Below, one piece after another: positions 1 through 11,879 of a stretch of 64,000 bases of DNA (the stretch's first letter is position 1; every line of letters begins with the position of its first letter). This stretch comes from Wuchereria bancrofti (taxonomy: Eukaryota > Nematoda > Chromadorea > Rhabditida > Onchocercidae), in assembly GCA_005281725.1 (NCBI GenBank), contig SSBO01000012.1:11251254-11315253 (forward strand), in the 5' to 3' direction. The notes below the pieces were generated by a model. That model had not been told where the DNA came from. It saw nothing but the letters and a program-made list of their open reading frames with translations, and ran no database searches. Both the position numbers and the translations under genes were made by a program.

Positions 1-973
1 ATTTCCTTAAAAATCTGCCATGAGAAGAATGAAATTTGGAATTTGGTATGTTCTGTTGCCAGTTTTATCTCTCTTATTGCTCAGTTATGACACAACTTTT
101 GAAATTGCAAGTAATCGAAGAGAGCAAAATGAAAAAAGAGAAAATAAATAAGTTCTTGAAACAAGTAAGGTTTGTCATGAAATAGTCATCATAGCACTTC
201 AATAGTATTTCACAAATTGATGTCAGATATCTGAGAATGTATATCCGATGGAATAATTTTAGATGCCTATAAGTAAACGAGCATATACTTTGGCGGTATT
301 GCTAACACAATATGCACTCCCATTGATATCAATTGTTTTTGCATATAGTACCATTGCCATGAAAATGCAAATTAGAATGAACAGTCGCCTTGCTTCTTCT
401 ACATTCACCGCCAATGTTATTAATAATGAAAGGAGAAAGTGAGATTTCATATTCATTTATATCAAATATAAGGCAAGTGTTATTTTTCCTAATTTTGGAA
501 TATGATATGACATCAGTTAAATCATCCAAATTTTAAAATTGTTTGGCCCATCAGAAAATGAATCATAAATAGTAGTGTAATTTTGCGTAACACGTCAAAC
601 AGAATCACACATGCAGCACTAGTTGAAACATTTCTGATGTCTATATTTCATTTGACTTCGCCCTATTCATGTTGGCGGTAAGGCCACTCGGTTCATCTAA
701 ATTTGACAAATCAATTTATAACACTTTTATGACTTCCTTGAAGAATTCAGAAATATATCTGTTTCGTCGTAGTGTTGCATATTAATAACAATTGAGCAAC
801 CATAAATAAGTAGACTTATTAAAATCAGGTTATTAGATTAACGCTTCTAATATTTTTTAAGAAGGGAAAACGATGGAAACTAAGCAAATTCGGTTTCACA
901 TTAAGAAATTAATTTGACGAAGTTAATGAATATGTCACAATACTTTTTTTTTGCTTGGAAATCAAATAAATAG
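1..973. other. AT-rich sequence upstream of GPCR exon, no gene seen
   Basis: No splice-bounded coding segment on either strand could be supported here. Because the first recognisable GPCR exon begins in the middle of the protein (TM6), this stretch is most simply the preceding intron of that gene, with TM1-TM5 lying to the left of the window. Inference only. Confidence 0.4.
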
Positions 974-1937
974 GAATGTATAGATCGGTGGCAGGACGAC
1001 AACGACGTACACACTTATTGCTTATATGCGTCGTGATTGTTTTTGCCGTAGCGTGGCTACCATTAAACGTCTTTCATGTACTTAATACATTTGGAATTGT
1101 CGAGTTTTCTGTGCCCTTATTTGCGATTTGCCATCTGATTGCAATGGGTTCCGCATGTTTAAATCCTGTCTCATACGCATTCTTCAATCAGAACTTCCGT
1201 CAACAGTTTGTTATGTTCTACGGAGCAGCAATAAGGTAATAATTATACGGAATAGATGCATCAAGTGATCATCAATGATAAACTTGTTACATGTAGTGAC
1301 TATTCTTAAGGTAACTGTTACTTATGTTTTTCTTTTTTTTTAAATTTCACTTTACACGTATTTTTTTCTTATCGTTTTGAAAAGAGTAACTGAAAATTTC
1401 AGAAGGTTTTCTGGGTGATATCAGCGCGGTCAAATGATAGCCATGAATTTTCATGCTAGGGAAATTAATGGGTGTCATACCACAAAGGAAATAAGCTTTC
1501 ACTTTTTCATGCTAGGGAAAATTAATTGGTGTCATACAAAGGAAATAAGATATTCACTTAATTATATTTTATAAATTCGAACCAAAACAGAAAAAAATCA
1601 ATAATTCCATACATAACTTCTATGTAATATTTAATTACAAGCTTTTTTTTCCACTCAAAAATTTTTCCTCTTTCGTACATGCATTCATAATTCCATAACA
1701 TTTGTGGTCTTTTAAGACAATTTGCTAATTACTAGATATGATAATTTCAGAAAGATTTTGCAAATATTTGGTTGGATAACGCCGGCAAGGAATATGCGTG
1801 ATCGAGTGAAATACAGTCGATCAGCAAAACCTGTGATTACAACGCAACATACTTCAGCTATTAATGCGCAGTTTGTAGGAAGAGGTGACAATGACGAGAA
1901 ATCAGAGGAGGCAAAAATTGATTTGAATGACCATTAA
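974..1937 (+). CDS. Neuropeptide (NPY/NPF-like) GPCR, 3' end
   Basis: Partial rhodopsin-class G-protein-coupled receptor at the plasma membrane; only the C-terminal part is here. Exon 974-1235 encodes a basic end of intracellular loop 3 (GRQRRTH), then TM6 (about 25 hydrophobic residues with AWLP in place of the usual CWxP), a short loop, and TM7 with a clear NPVSY (NPxxY) motif followed by NQNFRQQF, the typical start of helix 8. The intron 1236-1750 has GTAAT and TTTCAG ends and keeps the frame (phase 2). Exon 1751-1937 gives a polar cytoplasmic tail of about 62 residues ending in TAA. The LNPxxYAFFNxNFR pattern is typical of the NPY/NPF/RFamide receptor branch; the exact ligand cannot be read. 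TM1-TM5 are missing because the gene starts left of the window. An AATAAA follows at 2101. Confidence 0.82.
1448..1556. repeat. Two-copy tandem duplication in the GPCR intron
   Basis: A unit of about 55 bp, starting TTTCATGCTAGGGAAA and containing GGTGTCATAC and AAAGGAAATAAG, occurs twice back to back (about 1448-1502 and 1504-1556) with a few substitutions and a 3-base deletion in the second copy. It lies inside the last GPCR intron. Confidence 0.85.
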
Positions 1938-2100
1938 TAATAATAACAATAATAATACACCTTCTTTACCATATCTCAAGTCTTCATTCAAAAATTTGTC
2001 CTTGCCATCACGTCAACAATTTACCAGTAATATAACAGGCAACTTTTTTGCACTATCAAATAGTTCAGTTATCTGCTCGATCAGTTTCTTATGACTTCAA

Positions 2101-2106
2101 AATAAA
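2101..2106 (+). terminator. Candidate poly(A) signal of the GPCR gene
   Basis: AATAAA 164 bases after the GPCR stop codon. A second AATAAA lies at 2256-2261. Either could direct 3' end formation. Confidence 0.4.
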
Positions 2107-3485
2107 ATGAACTAAATTTGATTATCAGTTCTTTGCAGCATGCAGAAAAAAAAATTATACCTGGGAATTTCAGGACATAATATCTTATAAGGTTTGCTCT
2201 AAAAATAATAATGAAGTGGACCATGCATCACTTTGGATAAGTTATTTGACAGTGGAATAAATTTCTTACTACTAACAAGAAGACTGAAATCACAAGTCTT
2301 CACCTCTCTATTTACATATTTATATTTGCCCAGTTGAAATTTTAACCCCTTATTGTCTTAACTTGCAAATTTGTAGCAGTACGAACAACAGAGCACTATC
2401 GCATATTTGTTATTGTAACGGTGATGTAATGCCACGTCTATTTACATAATCTAGGTATTTTTCATTTTTACAATTTCCAAAGTGAGAAACAATTGTTGTG
2501 CAACAAACTTGTAGTGTTTTTTTTTATTCACGTTTTGTCTCTCTAGCAGAAATAATTGTTTCCAATTTATTTAATGTAATTATCAAAACAATCCAGTCTG
2601 AGATTTGGTTTCCTCGCAAATGATTTGAGATTTACACTTTCATGAAATGTAAATTTCACACTGAATTTTCTAGGGAGCTCGAATCCATGACTTCCACTAG
2701 AGCGAGTCACGGCATCGTAAATGTGTGACTTATCTGTCATGTCAACTGTGATACGGATGAATAAAGATTACTGGATTCCACAACAATTTGACCATAATTC
2801 GTTAATATTTACACTATATATCAATCTGCGAGTCTTCCTAATCAAATCATTTGAATTCCGTAAACCACAAAATATTTGAATTAAGACTAAACTAAACTCA
2901 GTTCAAAAACAAGTCGGTGATATGCAGCATTCATTAAGAAATACCACAATAAGATAATGCTAATATTTAAACAATAAAAAATGCCACTTTTTCTGATGTG
3001 GATTACTCCCGATTTAGAAATGGATTGCAATAACAAAAACAAGAGGCCACGTCCTTCTAGTTTCAAAATGAACCCACTGACTGTTAAAGTTGATTTTAAT
3101 TTGACTGTGCTACTAATCTTATTTCGAGTAATATTTTAATCTTTTTTGTTAGTAATTTTATTTCGCATAATATTGCAAGTAAGTATTTCTAAAGATACAT
3201 GAGATACAATTATTGATGTCATGTAAATCTATCTGATGAAATCATGAACTGCATGAGATGTGAAAAGATGTTGCTATGCATAGCGATGCCATGACTTATC
3301 TATGAGCTATAAGTATAAAATGAAAATAAAAACTATTGAAGTGTAGCACACCTAAATTTAATCTAAATCTAAATTCCTTTAGAAAAAGCAACAGTCGTTG
3401 GTATGCTCTCCCGCACAGAAACATACACTTCAACTAAGCCTACAAATTAATGATGACGTGTTAGACATTTCCTACCTCCCATAAA
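2107..3485. other. Intergenic, no gene seen
   Basis: AT-rich sequence without a convincing exon. It holds an imperfect short direct repeat (about 3113-3138 and 3151-3175, sharing TTATTTCG and TAATATT) and a tRNA-like segment near 2672-2723 that is discussed separately. Confidence 0.5.
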
Positions 3486-3760
3486 CTAATTATCATTTAT
3501 GGCTGACAATGCATGCTCGCAATAATGAATGTGCGATATGTGAACCATTGTCACAAACATTCCCGAGTGCTGTCGCATCATGGATTTCTTGCGCGATGGC
3601 AAGGATTTCATGAAGCTACGACACACACTGTATAATTGTTCTGGCTTCCGCTTCCTGTTCCTCTATTAATACCCTCAACCATGTGTAGTGTTCACGTTTT
3701 CAGGCGTTGTTGGCAATATTCCTCTCACTCGGAAGATGGATAATCGTCATTCTCAGCCAT
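3486..3760 (-). CDS. Possible two-exon small protein (57 aa), speculative
   Basis: On the minus strand an ATG at 3760 opens a 10-codon exon (3729-3760, MAENDDYPSS) ending at a GTGAGA donor. An acceptor (TTATACAG) leads to 3627, and the exon 3486-3627 continues in the matching phase to a stop. The second exon contains a basic stretch (KSLPSRKKSMMRQ). This segment has clearly higher GC than its surroundings. No family was recognised. It could be the start of a longer gene, since GTGACA at codon 27 of exon 2 might be a donor. It could also be chance. Confidence 0.25.
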
Positions 3761-5480
3761 AGCACCACCTCCAGATGGAGAGAATTTATTGTTTGTGAAG
3801 AGTCTCTGTAATGAACGAACATTTATGCCTCTCACTACTAATCACATTTCGCTTCCTTGACCGTCACCTTCGGAACGACCATGCTGTTTCGTACTTTTCC
3901 GGTCGATGATAACACGGTGCGCAGCAGAGTGTTGTCAATTGTCGGCTTTACATTTTTATTCACTTCATTGTTTGATTACTAATTAGCTAATAGTCACTTG
4001 TTTGACAAGATTGTCAGCTAAAGCTGAACCACTGATGCATAAGAAGGGTTTGAACAATTAGCCTTAAATTGATAAATTTCATTATCGCAATTGCATTCAG
4101 AGGCAGGTGGACGAAAGCCAATGGCAATCGACACAACAAGTGCTTTCTATGATTCACAGGATTCTAATGATCTTGCTTTTGTTTCCCAGCAGAGCTAGGT
4201 GATTTTTGATCATTCCACGATAACCTACCTACCTCCCTCTCTTACTCTCCCTCGAAATTCATCGTACAACTGTGAGCTATCAGCAACAGGCTATTGTTAT
4301 CAGTTATCCCAGCTATTAAGTGACCTTAGAATACTGAAAAAACCCGAAAGACCTGTAGCACAATAGCAAGAGCACAGATAGCCACCATCAGCAGGGCAAC
4401 TTTCGCTTACCTGTCTATGCGCTCTCACCTTACCCGTCTTTTCTCCGCCACTCTACTCCCACTTCCACACTCTCCTCCCGGCACCAGCAACCACCGATCG
4501 ATCTTTGTCCTATCTCTTCACTCTCCATCTTGCATATGTATGTATATTTCCATAGTGTTTGCTCTTCAGTGCAGTTTAGTCAACGCGGCTGTTGAAATCA
4601 CTGCAAGTCGCGTGGTTAAAAGTCGATGCTGAGAGTAGTGATGTTGCGCAGGTCAAGGGTCATGTAGTCCTTGTCTGATAGTGCTAGTGATGCTAATAAT
4701 TGTATGTAAATGTATTAAAGTTACGATGTGCTGGTGTGTTTGACTACTCTGATTAATATGTTGGAAAAATTGTGGACTAATTTAGATTATCACAGCTTCA
4801 CTTGGCTCTTTCACAGTGGTCCTCAATGATGGGTTTCAAAATCGTGAAATCTTTGTTGTTCAGAAAACAGACATTTCAGGCTTAAAACTTAACCTTTTGC
4901 AAGTACTGCCAATTTTTGCTGAAATTCACGAAGTGCTTTTGTTACAGACGATAATTTATTTCGAGAAACAAATCACCTTTTTCATGTTGGTTTTTAAATA
5001 TTGGTCAGACTTTATTTTATTACTTTTTTATTTTTATGTTTAATATGTCTAAATAACATATAGTGTCATGCTAGTTGAACTAATAAGTTTCATTTTACAC
5101 TTCTGTATGTTGTGGTGTATATAACAGACCCAGAAACTTTTTTTACACTGAGATGAGTAGGAAAAAAGAGAATAGTATAGCCTAGTGAAATAGGGATGTA
5201 CTCATTTTGCTGTTTTAGTCAGCAACAACGATTTCACCCTTTATGGTTTTAGAAATGATTAAAAGTAGTATATTTCAGATTAAGAGATGACATTCCTACT
5301 GCAGTATTTTATTTATCCTACCGAAGGATCTGACCGAGTAATCAATTTTTCGATAAGTTCGTTTTTTTCCACTCATTTTTTCCAAACTTATGTCTCTCCA
5401 GCTTCAGTTATGAAAAGTTTTCTCATTGCGAAAGGCTGGAGTCTTCCAGGACTACGGTCGTGTTGATCAGCAAAAGTAAG
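3761..5480. other. Upstream region of the proline-rich gene
   Basis: Moderately GC-rich between about 3.7 and 4.7 kb, then AT-rich. Open frames here are short and lack splice support. The segment probably contains the promoter and 5' untranslated sequence of the gene starting at 5533. A TAGCAG acceptor at 5481-5486, 47 bases before the ATG, could be a cis- or trans-splice (spliced leader) acceptor. Confidence 0.4.
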
Positions 5481-5532
5481 TAGCAGCGTGTCCCAATTGG
5501 CTCCTCCAAATATCTTTTTAGCAACCGATTAT

Positions 5533-8500
5533 ATGACTGGGACAGAAGAGGAAGGTCTTACGGAATCTGTGAATAAGGTTTGTTTGCTGTTATTTTCTAA
5601 AATACTACCGTCTTTTTCTGAGAAATTGCATTGCTGTTCTGCTTTTTTTAGACTCTATCTTTTGGATATTTCCATAGAAGTTTCTTTGCAATAATCAAAA
5701 TCCGAGTTAATGGAGTTTCCAATTCAGGTAGAAATTATGGAACAAGAAGATGGTGAAGTTAGCGATGTGTCTAATTGTGATGTAAGTTTGTTAAAAAAAA
5801 GGTTTTTTATTTAGCTGTTCAGTGTGCTGTGTTGCTGATATTTGTTTACAGTACTATTTTTTTTCTGTCATACCAAATATTAATCAGCTCTCATTTTAGG
5901 TGGCTAATGACAAAGGTGAAACAGTAGATCAAGAAACAAGCAAAGCAAGTCGCAAAGAGGATAATATATCGGCGAAGACAGATATTAATGTTTCGAAAAA
6001 AACGGCTCTTGAAAAACTAAAGAATATGAGTTTTAGTTCCAGATCGAAACTTCCTGTGCGGAGGTTAGTATTGATGTACTGATCAAGTATGCCAGTTCTC
6101 ATAACACATTTCATTACTCCTGATGAAATTCAGTTCCTTGAAAATTTTTTAAAATTTTAGGCAGCAGATTTTTATAAATTGCTTTGTGTAGACTTTTTAA
6201 AAAAAAGTTGTACTACTTTTTGCAGTTCATCATTGGAGCGACGAGAGAAAGAGAGAAGGGAACGACAAACTATCACGTAAGTCATATATATATTTCCATT
6301 GTGTTTGTTTTAATACTGTTTGTTTAATATAAATAGTTTCAGAACACCAAAACTGCAGCATTCACCGCGTCGTGATAATGATGAAGAGAGGCGGCAAAGA
6401 AAAAGACGTTGGGAAGAACATAGTGATGAGGTATTACTATTTATCTCAGTTTTTTCAGCTTTACTACCGTAATTTTGTGTTGAGCATGTATCTAATTTCC
6501 GTCGTTACCTGTAATCTTTTACAGTTTGACAGATAATGTTGTGTGTTTGTGGTTTGTCAGTAGCAAAGAACAATAAGCATAAGTTTTTATAATGTTTTTT
6601 AGCAGGAGCGTCAACAAACAATCGTTGAAGAACGACCTAAACCATTGAGAGAAGCTGTTGCAGCTGCTCATATGACCCCATTGCCAATAAATAAACCTGT
6701 GGAGCCAGTGCGTACTAATGATCAGCCTAATACGTTGCGCCAACGTATAGAAAAAGTCATCAGTGTTCAGGAGAGCGAGGTAAATTTTCTTGCTGTATGG
6801 ATGATTCCCTGCCTATTTATTTCTTTTTTTAAATAATCATTTACTTCAGGCTATTAATATGTCCGATAAAGAACTCAGAAATTTAATAGCACGAATGTGT
6901 GATCTCAGTAAGGAACAACAACGATTGCAACGAGGTCGACAAACTCAGTATGAGTAAGTGTCTTAACGTTATGGATTTTGCCGCAACCCATTACCTGTAG
7001 TTGAGAATATAATGAGTTATATCTTTTGTTATGAATTATATTTCATGTCTCACAAGCCTGGAATCTATTTTAAAATTATTTCTACTGTCTTTGACCCTTC
7101 GAATAGATTATGGGGACCCACTCAGTAATTTGTCATTTTTCTAAGTTCAGCAAACAGCAGTGGTTGATTTGTTATTTATATATCTTTAAACAATTTGACA
7201 GCACACTGCGAGAAATATATATGGAGGTGAAGGATGATATTGAAAAACTATACATCCGCGTTCCGGTGCATTTGAGAATGGATCTTCCGCTTCCACCCCA
7301 AACTTTGCATCCTTCTGGTTCATCTTCTAGTGGTATTTTATCAATTCTCTTATTTGAGAGTATCTATTTACACTTGAATTCTCATAATCAGAACTAGTTC
7401 TCCTTTAATTTGCCTTTCACAGCTAATAATCTATTGGAGGAACCATTGGCGTAGTGCGAGGTAGTTCATAAATGATGGTAGTCTATAGAAGGTAGGAAAA
7501 ACTATTGATTCCTTTCTGTTTATTTGTTTTTAACATCTACAGGCGCATTACAAATGAACGGAGGAACGACAGCTTTTCAAATAGATCAACGGTTCCGATT
7601 ATCAAGTCTTTTCGATCCACCTGGGGTGGTTACAAGTGCAAACGTACGGCTGAATCCTGGTAATGATCCCGAAGTCAGTGTGCGAAGTGAGGAAAGGTGC
7701 GCTGGGGCTCGAATGGGATTCGGTGAAGTCGGAGGTGTTTCTAACGATCAGCAGAGAGTATTGGGTGCTAGGAATGGGGCAGTTTACAGTGGTGGATTGA
7801 ATGAGCACGGAGTATTCGAAGATATAAGTCGAATTGGACTGGGGAGCGGTAATACACTGCTAAGAAATAATGGTGGATCGAATTCAACTACTGCCGTGGA
7901 GCGTGTATCTCATGCAGGTTCAAGTGCGGAGCAGACACTACATTCCGTCAACGGTAAAAAACCGCTGTTTCCAGGCTTAAATGGTCCTACGCATTTAGAT
8001 CAGTCTTCTTCAATGATTCCTTCAACGAGTGCATGCGATCATGGTCCTAATCCACTATTCAGAAGGTTGGACTTCAGTGCTGGTAGTTCCAGATTTTCTG
8101 GAACTGGACCTTCTCATGAATTATTTCCGAAGGTCGCTAGTGACTTACCACCTCAGATGGGTAGCTTTAGTGATGGCCCAGCTCCACTAATGAGCTTTGG
8201 TAATACAGTCAGTCCAAATCAGGTACCTCATTCCATCGGACGACAAATTTACGACACTCCTGACAAATCAGTAACCTCAACGTATGCTGTGGTACAAACA
8301 AACGCTTTAAGCAAACTAGAATCTGGAGGTAAATACCGTATAAATGCTGCATTAGTTTATTTCAGTGACACTGGGATATATACAGAGTGCTGCTGAAGTG
8401 GTAGGAGCGTTTTTAATTGATTAATTTTTGCCATGACTAAATTCTCTTTATTTAGTTTGTATATTCACTTCCAGAAAATGATGGTGGTATGCGAGCAGTA

Positions 8501-10443
8501 AATCAGCATTGCTTCATGCATTCTGGATCGCAAGGCCCGACTAGTTTCATCCATCCGAATAAACCTCCTTCTCCAGTACCTGATTTTCCCCCAAATGTTT
8601 CATTGAGGTATCTTCTGCAGTTTCTTCTTTTATGATTTATTATAATTATTAAACGCCCTTGAATTGGAGAGAAATGTTCCCATGGTTTGACTTAAAAGTA
8701 ACGAAATTGACTTGAGATAGTTTAAATGACATCGGATTTTGATGACAGTGAGCATTGTACTTGTGTTTTTAACGCTGCAAAACCTAATACTGTTGTTCTC
8801 TAGTCCCACTGAACTGAATCCATTGAATCAACTTGACATTAAGACAGAGTTATAGTTTTTAATCCTAAAAATATTTCAGGGCATTATCAAACTCAGTAGA
8901 TAGCGATAAAACTCTGTGTGGTGCATATCATGAAAGTCTTATCCATTTGAAATCGAGCGAGATTCAAAGCAGCTCACAAGTACCTCTTCCAAATCTCTCC
9001 GAACCGCCTCCACCTTTCGGTACAGCTCCTATAAATGGTCCATCTATATTACCGCACAAACTATCAAGTACGGTTCTTTTGAGCACGATGCAAAGTTCGA
9101 ATATTGTGCCACCGCAAACAGTACCAGTACCAACTGGCGCTACTCCAGTGTATCCCTCGGAGCATGCAGTTGGCACCATTCAACCACTTTCTTCAGCCTC
9201 CACTAGTAGCGCGCTGAATGCTTTACCTGGAAGCAGCAAAGCATCACAGAACTTGCAGCCACAATCTGGAAATGCTACCGTTGTCACTGCACAGCCATTA
9301 ATGTCATTACATTCCGGATCATCAGCAGTTAGCGTTCCACCTCCTGATTTCTCGGTTCCTCCACCATTAGCACCATCATTGACTGTACGAACAAGTGTTG
9401 GTACATCTTCCATTACTACTAATTTGTTGGGTCATACCGAACCAACCAATTCTGTTGATTCAAGAACAGGACCTTCTTCAAACTCAACTCTCCAGAGAAG
9501 TTTGTCACATATGAAAGGAAGAGTATTAACAAACAGTACTGTACTGAGCGGTTTACCCTCAATGAACGTCCCTCCACCGTCTTTTTCGGTACCACCTCCT
9601 CGAGCACCAAATGTTGGTCCTACATTCCCTGCCCCTCCTTCAATGGCTGCTAGTGCAATGACTTCGGGACCGAGACCAGCGAATATGATATCTTCCATGG
9701 TTGCACCACCGCCAAATCTCATGTCAGGACCAGTAGGTTTAAACTGCCCACCGCCTGATATGTCCCAGCCTCCGCCTAATATTCGTAGTGCCTTGGGAGC
9801 GAGTAATCCAGAAAGTGTCCAGCAGATGGTCAGTGCAGTGGTTGGTCAATCTACCGTAAGTAGCCAGACACCTGTAGAAGTTGTGACAGAATTAGTCGCT
9901 ACTGCCTACAGTAGAGCCGGAGGCATTAGGCTTCATCATGATCCATCGTTAAAGCAACGAATGTCGATGGTCACGGAGAACACTGTCGTAATCAATAAAA
10001 TGAGGGCTCCTGCACCCGCAGGACCACCAAGGCCGCTTTCTTCAGTGGGCAAGTTACCACCACCGCTCATGCTTTCACCTGGAACTCGTGGTGGTCCGGC
10101 TTCCAGAATTTCCAGTTTTAACAAACGGAAAGGATCGCAGGTTCGATCGTCGACAACTCGTCCGCAGCAGCGTCAAAAACGACAAATCAGTGATATGGTA
10201 GCGATCATTCCGGATGAACATGGTAATTAACTGCATTACGGTATCCTTACCCGAGGGTTGGGTAGTTGAAACCGTTTTCACTTCGTTCATTATGGGTTTA
10301 GATTATTCTTGTTCAATTTTCCATTCATGCTTTCTATTTGTGGGAAACAAAAAGGACAAATTTCAGACCATCCCAGTTCACGCGAAGAGCCAGATGACAA
10401 TATTTTTCTGATAGTGTCTGATGAAGAGGATGGCAACAAGTAG
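5533..10443 (+). CDS. Large proline-rich, charged protein (about 1,050 aa), unrecognised
   Basis: Twelve exons join in one frame: 5533-5577, 5728-5781, 5900-6063, 6226-6276, 6343-6430, 6603(or 6606)-6779, 6850-6953, 7202-7332, 7543-8328, 8475-8607, 8880-10222 and 10367-10443, giving 1,050 (or 1,049) aa. The N-terminus is acidic (EQEDGEVSDVSN). Residues about 88-130 are Arg/Glu/Lys-rich (LERREKERRERQ, RRQRKRRWEE), typical of nuclear proteins. Residues about 196-262 look helical (LRNLIARMCDLSKEQQRLQ, then LREIYMEVKDDIEKLYIRV) and may be the conserved core. The rest is low complexity: Ser/Gly/Asn-rich, then proline-rich with repeated VPPPxFSVPPP-like blocks. The tail is acidic (IVSDEEDGNK). A nuclear RNA- or transcription-related role is only inferred from composition. 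The ATG at 5533 is the first one in frame after the acceptor at 5486. Confidence 0.85.
6601..6608 (+). promoter_or_regulatory. NAGNAG tandem splice acceptor
   Basis: The acceptor of exon 6 reads TTTTTAGCAGGAG, so splicing may end at either AG. The choice includes or omits one glutamine codon and keeps the frame. Confidence 0.6.
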
Positions 10444-10727
10444 TGATACAATTGGAAGCCATCACTTGTACATCAGTATTTCTCACACAGATATTGGTGG
10501 CGCTTCGGTAGGAATATTTTCTAGGTTGAAACATCTAATTGGGCGCCTAAACGTATCATTCCGCAACCAAATTGGCCCAAGTGTACGCATAAATCACCCT
10601 TACCTACCTGTAGTAATTAATTTACGTTTATTATAATACTTTACTTTTGATATTTGTATTATTGCCTCACGTGAAAGTAGGTAAGTCTTATTTCTTAAAT
10701 TTTGATGACAACATACTATTTATAGAA

Positions 10728-10733
10728 AATAAA
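10728..10733 (+). terminator. Candidate poly(A) signal of the proline-rich gene
   Basis: AATAAA 285 bases after the stop codon at 10441-10443, the first perfect signal downstream. Confidence 0.45.
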
Positions 10734-11300
10734 GTGTTACTATATGTTTTAACCCATTAAATTTTGGTAATTAGGCTTGATTTCTAGACGTGATTTGCTG
10801 TTTTCATAATTTATCTTCCCCACTATGTTCTCTTTCGATTGAATCATGCCTAATGTACCTTTTCCAAGGTAATAGAAATAAGACTAACAGCAATAGGGAA
10901 GAGTATTGTGGGTATTTTGAATAGCTTCTGTTTTAATAATTGTATTTGGACAGATGTCCATCAGAGCGTTTTTTTCATGCAATATTGTTTTATAATGAAT
11001 CAGTTTGGTATTATTTGCTCCGTTATTTTGCATTTGTTATCTTTTTTTTATGTTGGTCCAGTATGAAATTGAAATAATTTAGTAGTATTTGCTCCTAAAA
11101 TATTTCCCAAAGATTTAGCAGATTTCGCAATTACCCCAGCACAATTTGAAGCTATTTCAACGTCTGAAAAATGACCATCTTATCTTTCTAGATTTATTTC
11201 AGTTTTTTTTTATATCGATTCGTGCATTTTATGATTTGCAGGATTTCGTTTTCAATATTTTGTAGTTATGCTTCTAAATTTTTAACGTTTTGGATTGTGA

Positions 11301-11450
11301 ATGGATTTTTTCGAAAGACCATTACTACTTTTTGAAACAACATCGGCTGCGACGGCGTCAACAGTCGACAGTTTGCGACCAAATCGACTCGCAATTTTAT
11401 TTTTATTTCATTTCCCTTTTCTTATCATTGGTCATATTAATATTTTCTAA
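11301..11450 (+). CDS. Possible 49-aa small ORF with a membrane segment, speculative
   Basis: The ATG at 11301 opens 49 codons to TAA at 11448-11450. The first half is soluble, with Ala/Thr/Ser residues in a GC-rich stretch unlike its neighbours (about 11340-11395). The second half is strongly hydrophobic (LAILFLFHFPFLIIG). No homologue was recognised. It may be a stand-alone small protein, an exon of a gene that continues to the exon-like block at 11655, or part of the long 3' region of the upstream gene. Confidence 0.25.
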   Translation: MDFFERPLLLFETTSAATASTVDSLRPNRLAILFLFHFPFLIIGHINIF

Positions 11451-11654
11451 CGAAGATTGTGTATGACACATCGTTTTCTTATATTGTGAATATATTTAAA
11501 CACTTTGAAGTTGTCACTTTGCAAGTTGTAGATTTTATTTCAATTCGACATTTTGCGCTTCGATATGAAGTGTTTTTTTTTTGTTTTTTTTATATTTCGC
11601 CTTTTATCACACAAAACCTTCCACGAAACCCGTATCCAGATACTTATTTCAGCA

Positions 11655-11759
11655 CGGTGTGGAAGTGGCAACGGTTGGACAGTTTCGAAGCACGACGGGT
11701 TATGTAGCCCAGAAGCTTCCAAGCAAGCTGGAAATGTGATGCCAGGTGTTGGTTGGTGA
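11655..11759 (+). other. Exon-like GC-rich block after a TTTCAG acceptor
   Basis: A good acceptor (TTATTTCAG, ending 11654) is followed by about 105 bases of clearly higher GC. All three forward frames stay open for 17 to 35 codons (for example HGVEVATVGQFRSTTGY in one and RCGSGNGWTVSKHDGLC in another), so the coding frame cannot be decided. It could be a terminal coding exon, an alternative 3' exon of the proline-rich gene (phase 1 would fit the donor at 10222), or a noncoding exon. Confidence 0.3.
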
Positions 11760-11879
11760 AAACCGTACGTCCGAACCACTGATGACTTTTAACCGATGAG
11801 TAGATTGAATAGAGCGATTTTAACAGCTGACGGTGTGAATCTTTATCAGGAGATTTGCGAAAAGTTCTGTCGGACATGC

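Noticed and set aside
4417..4632. 71-codon frame before the proline-rich gene
   Set aside because: Ser/Pro/Leu-rich chance frame, with no splice support or recognisable domain.
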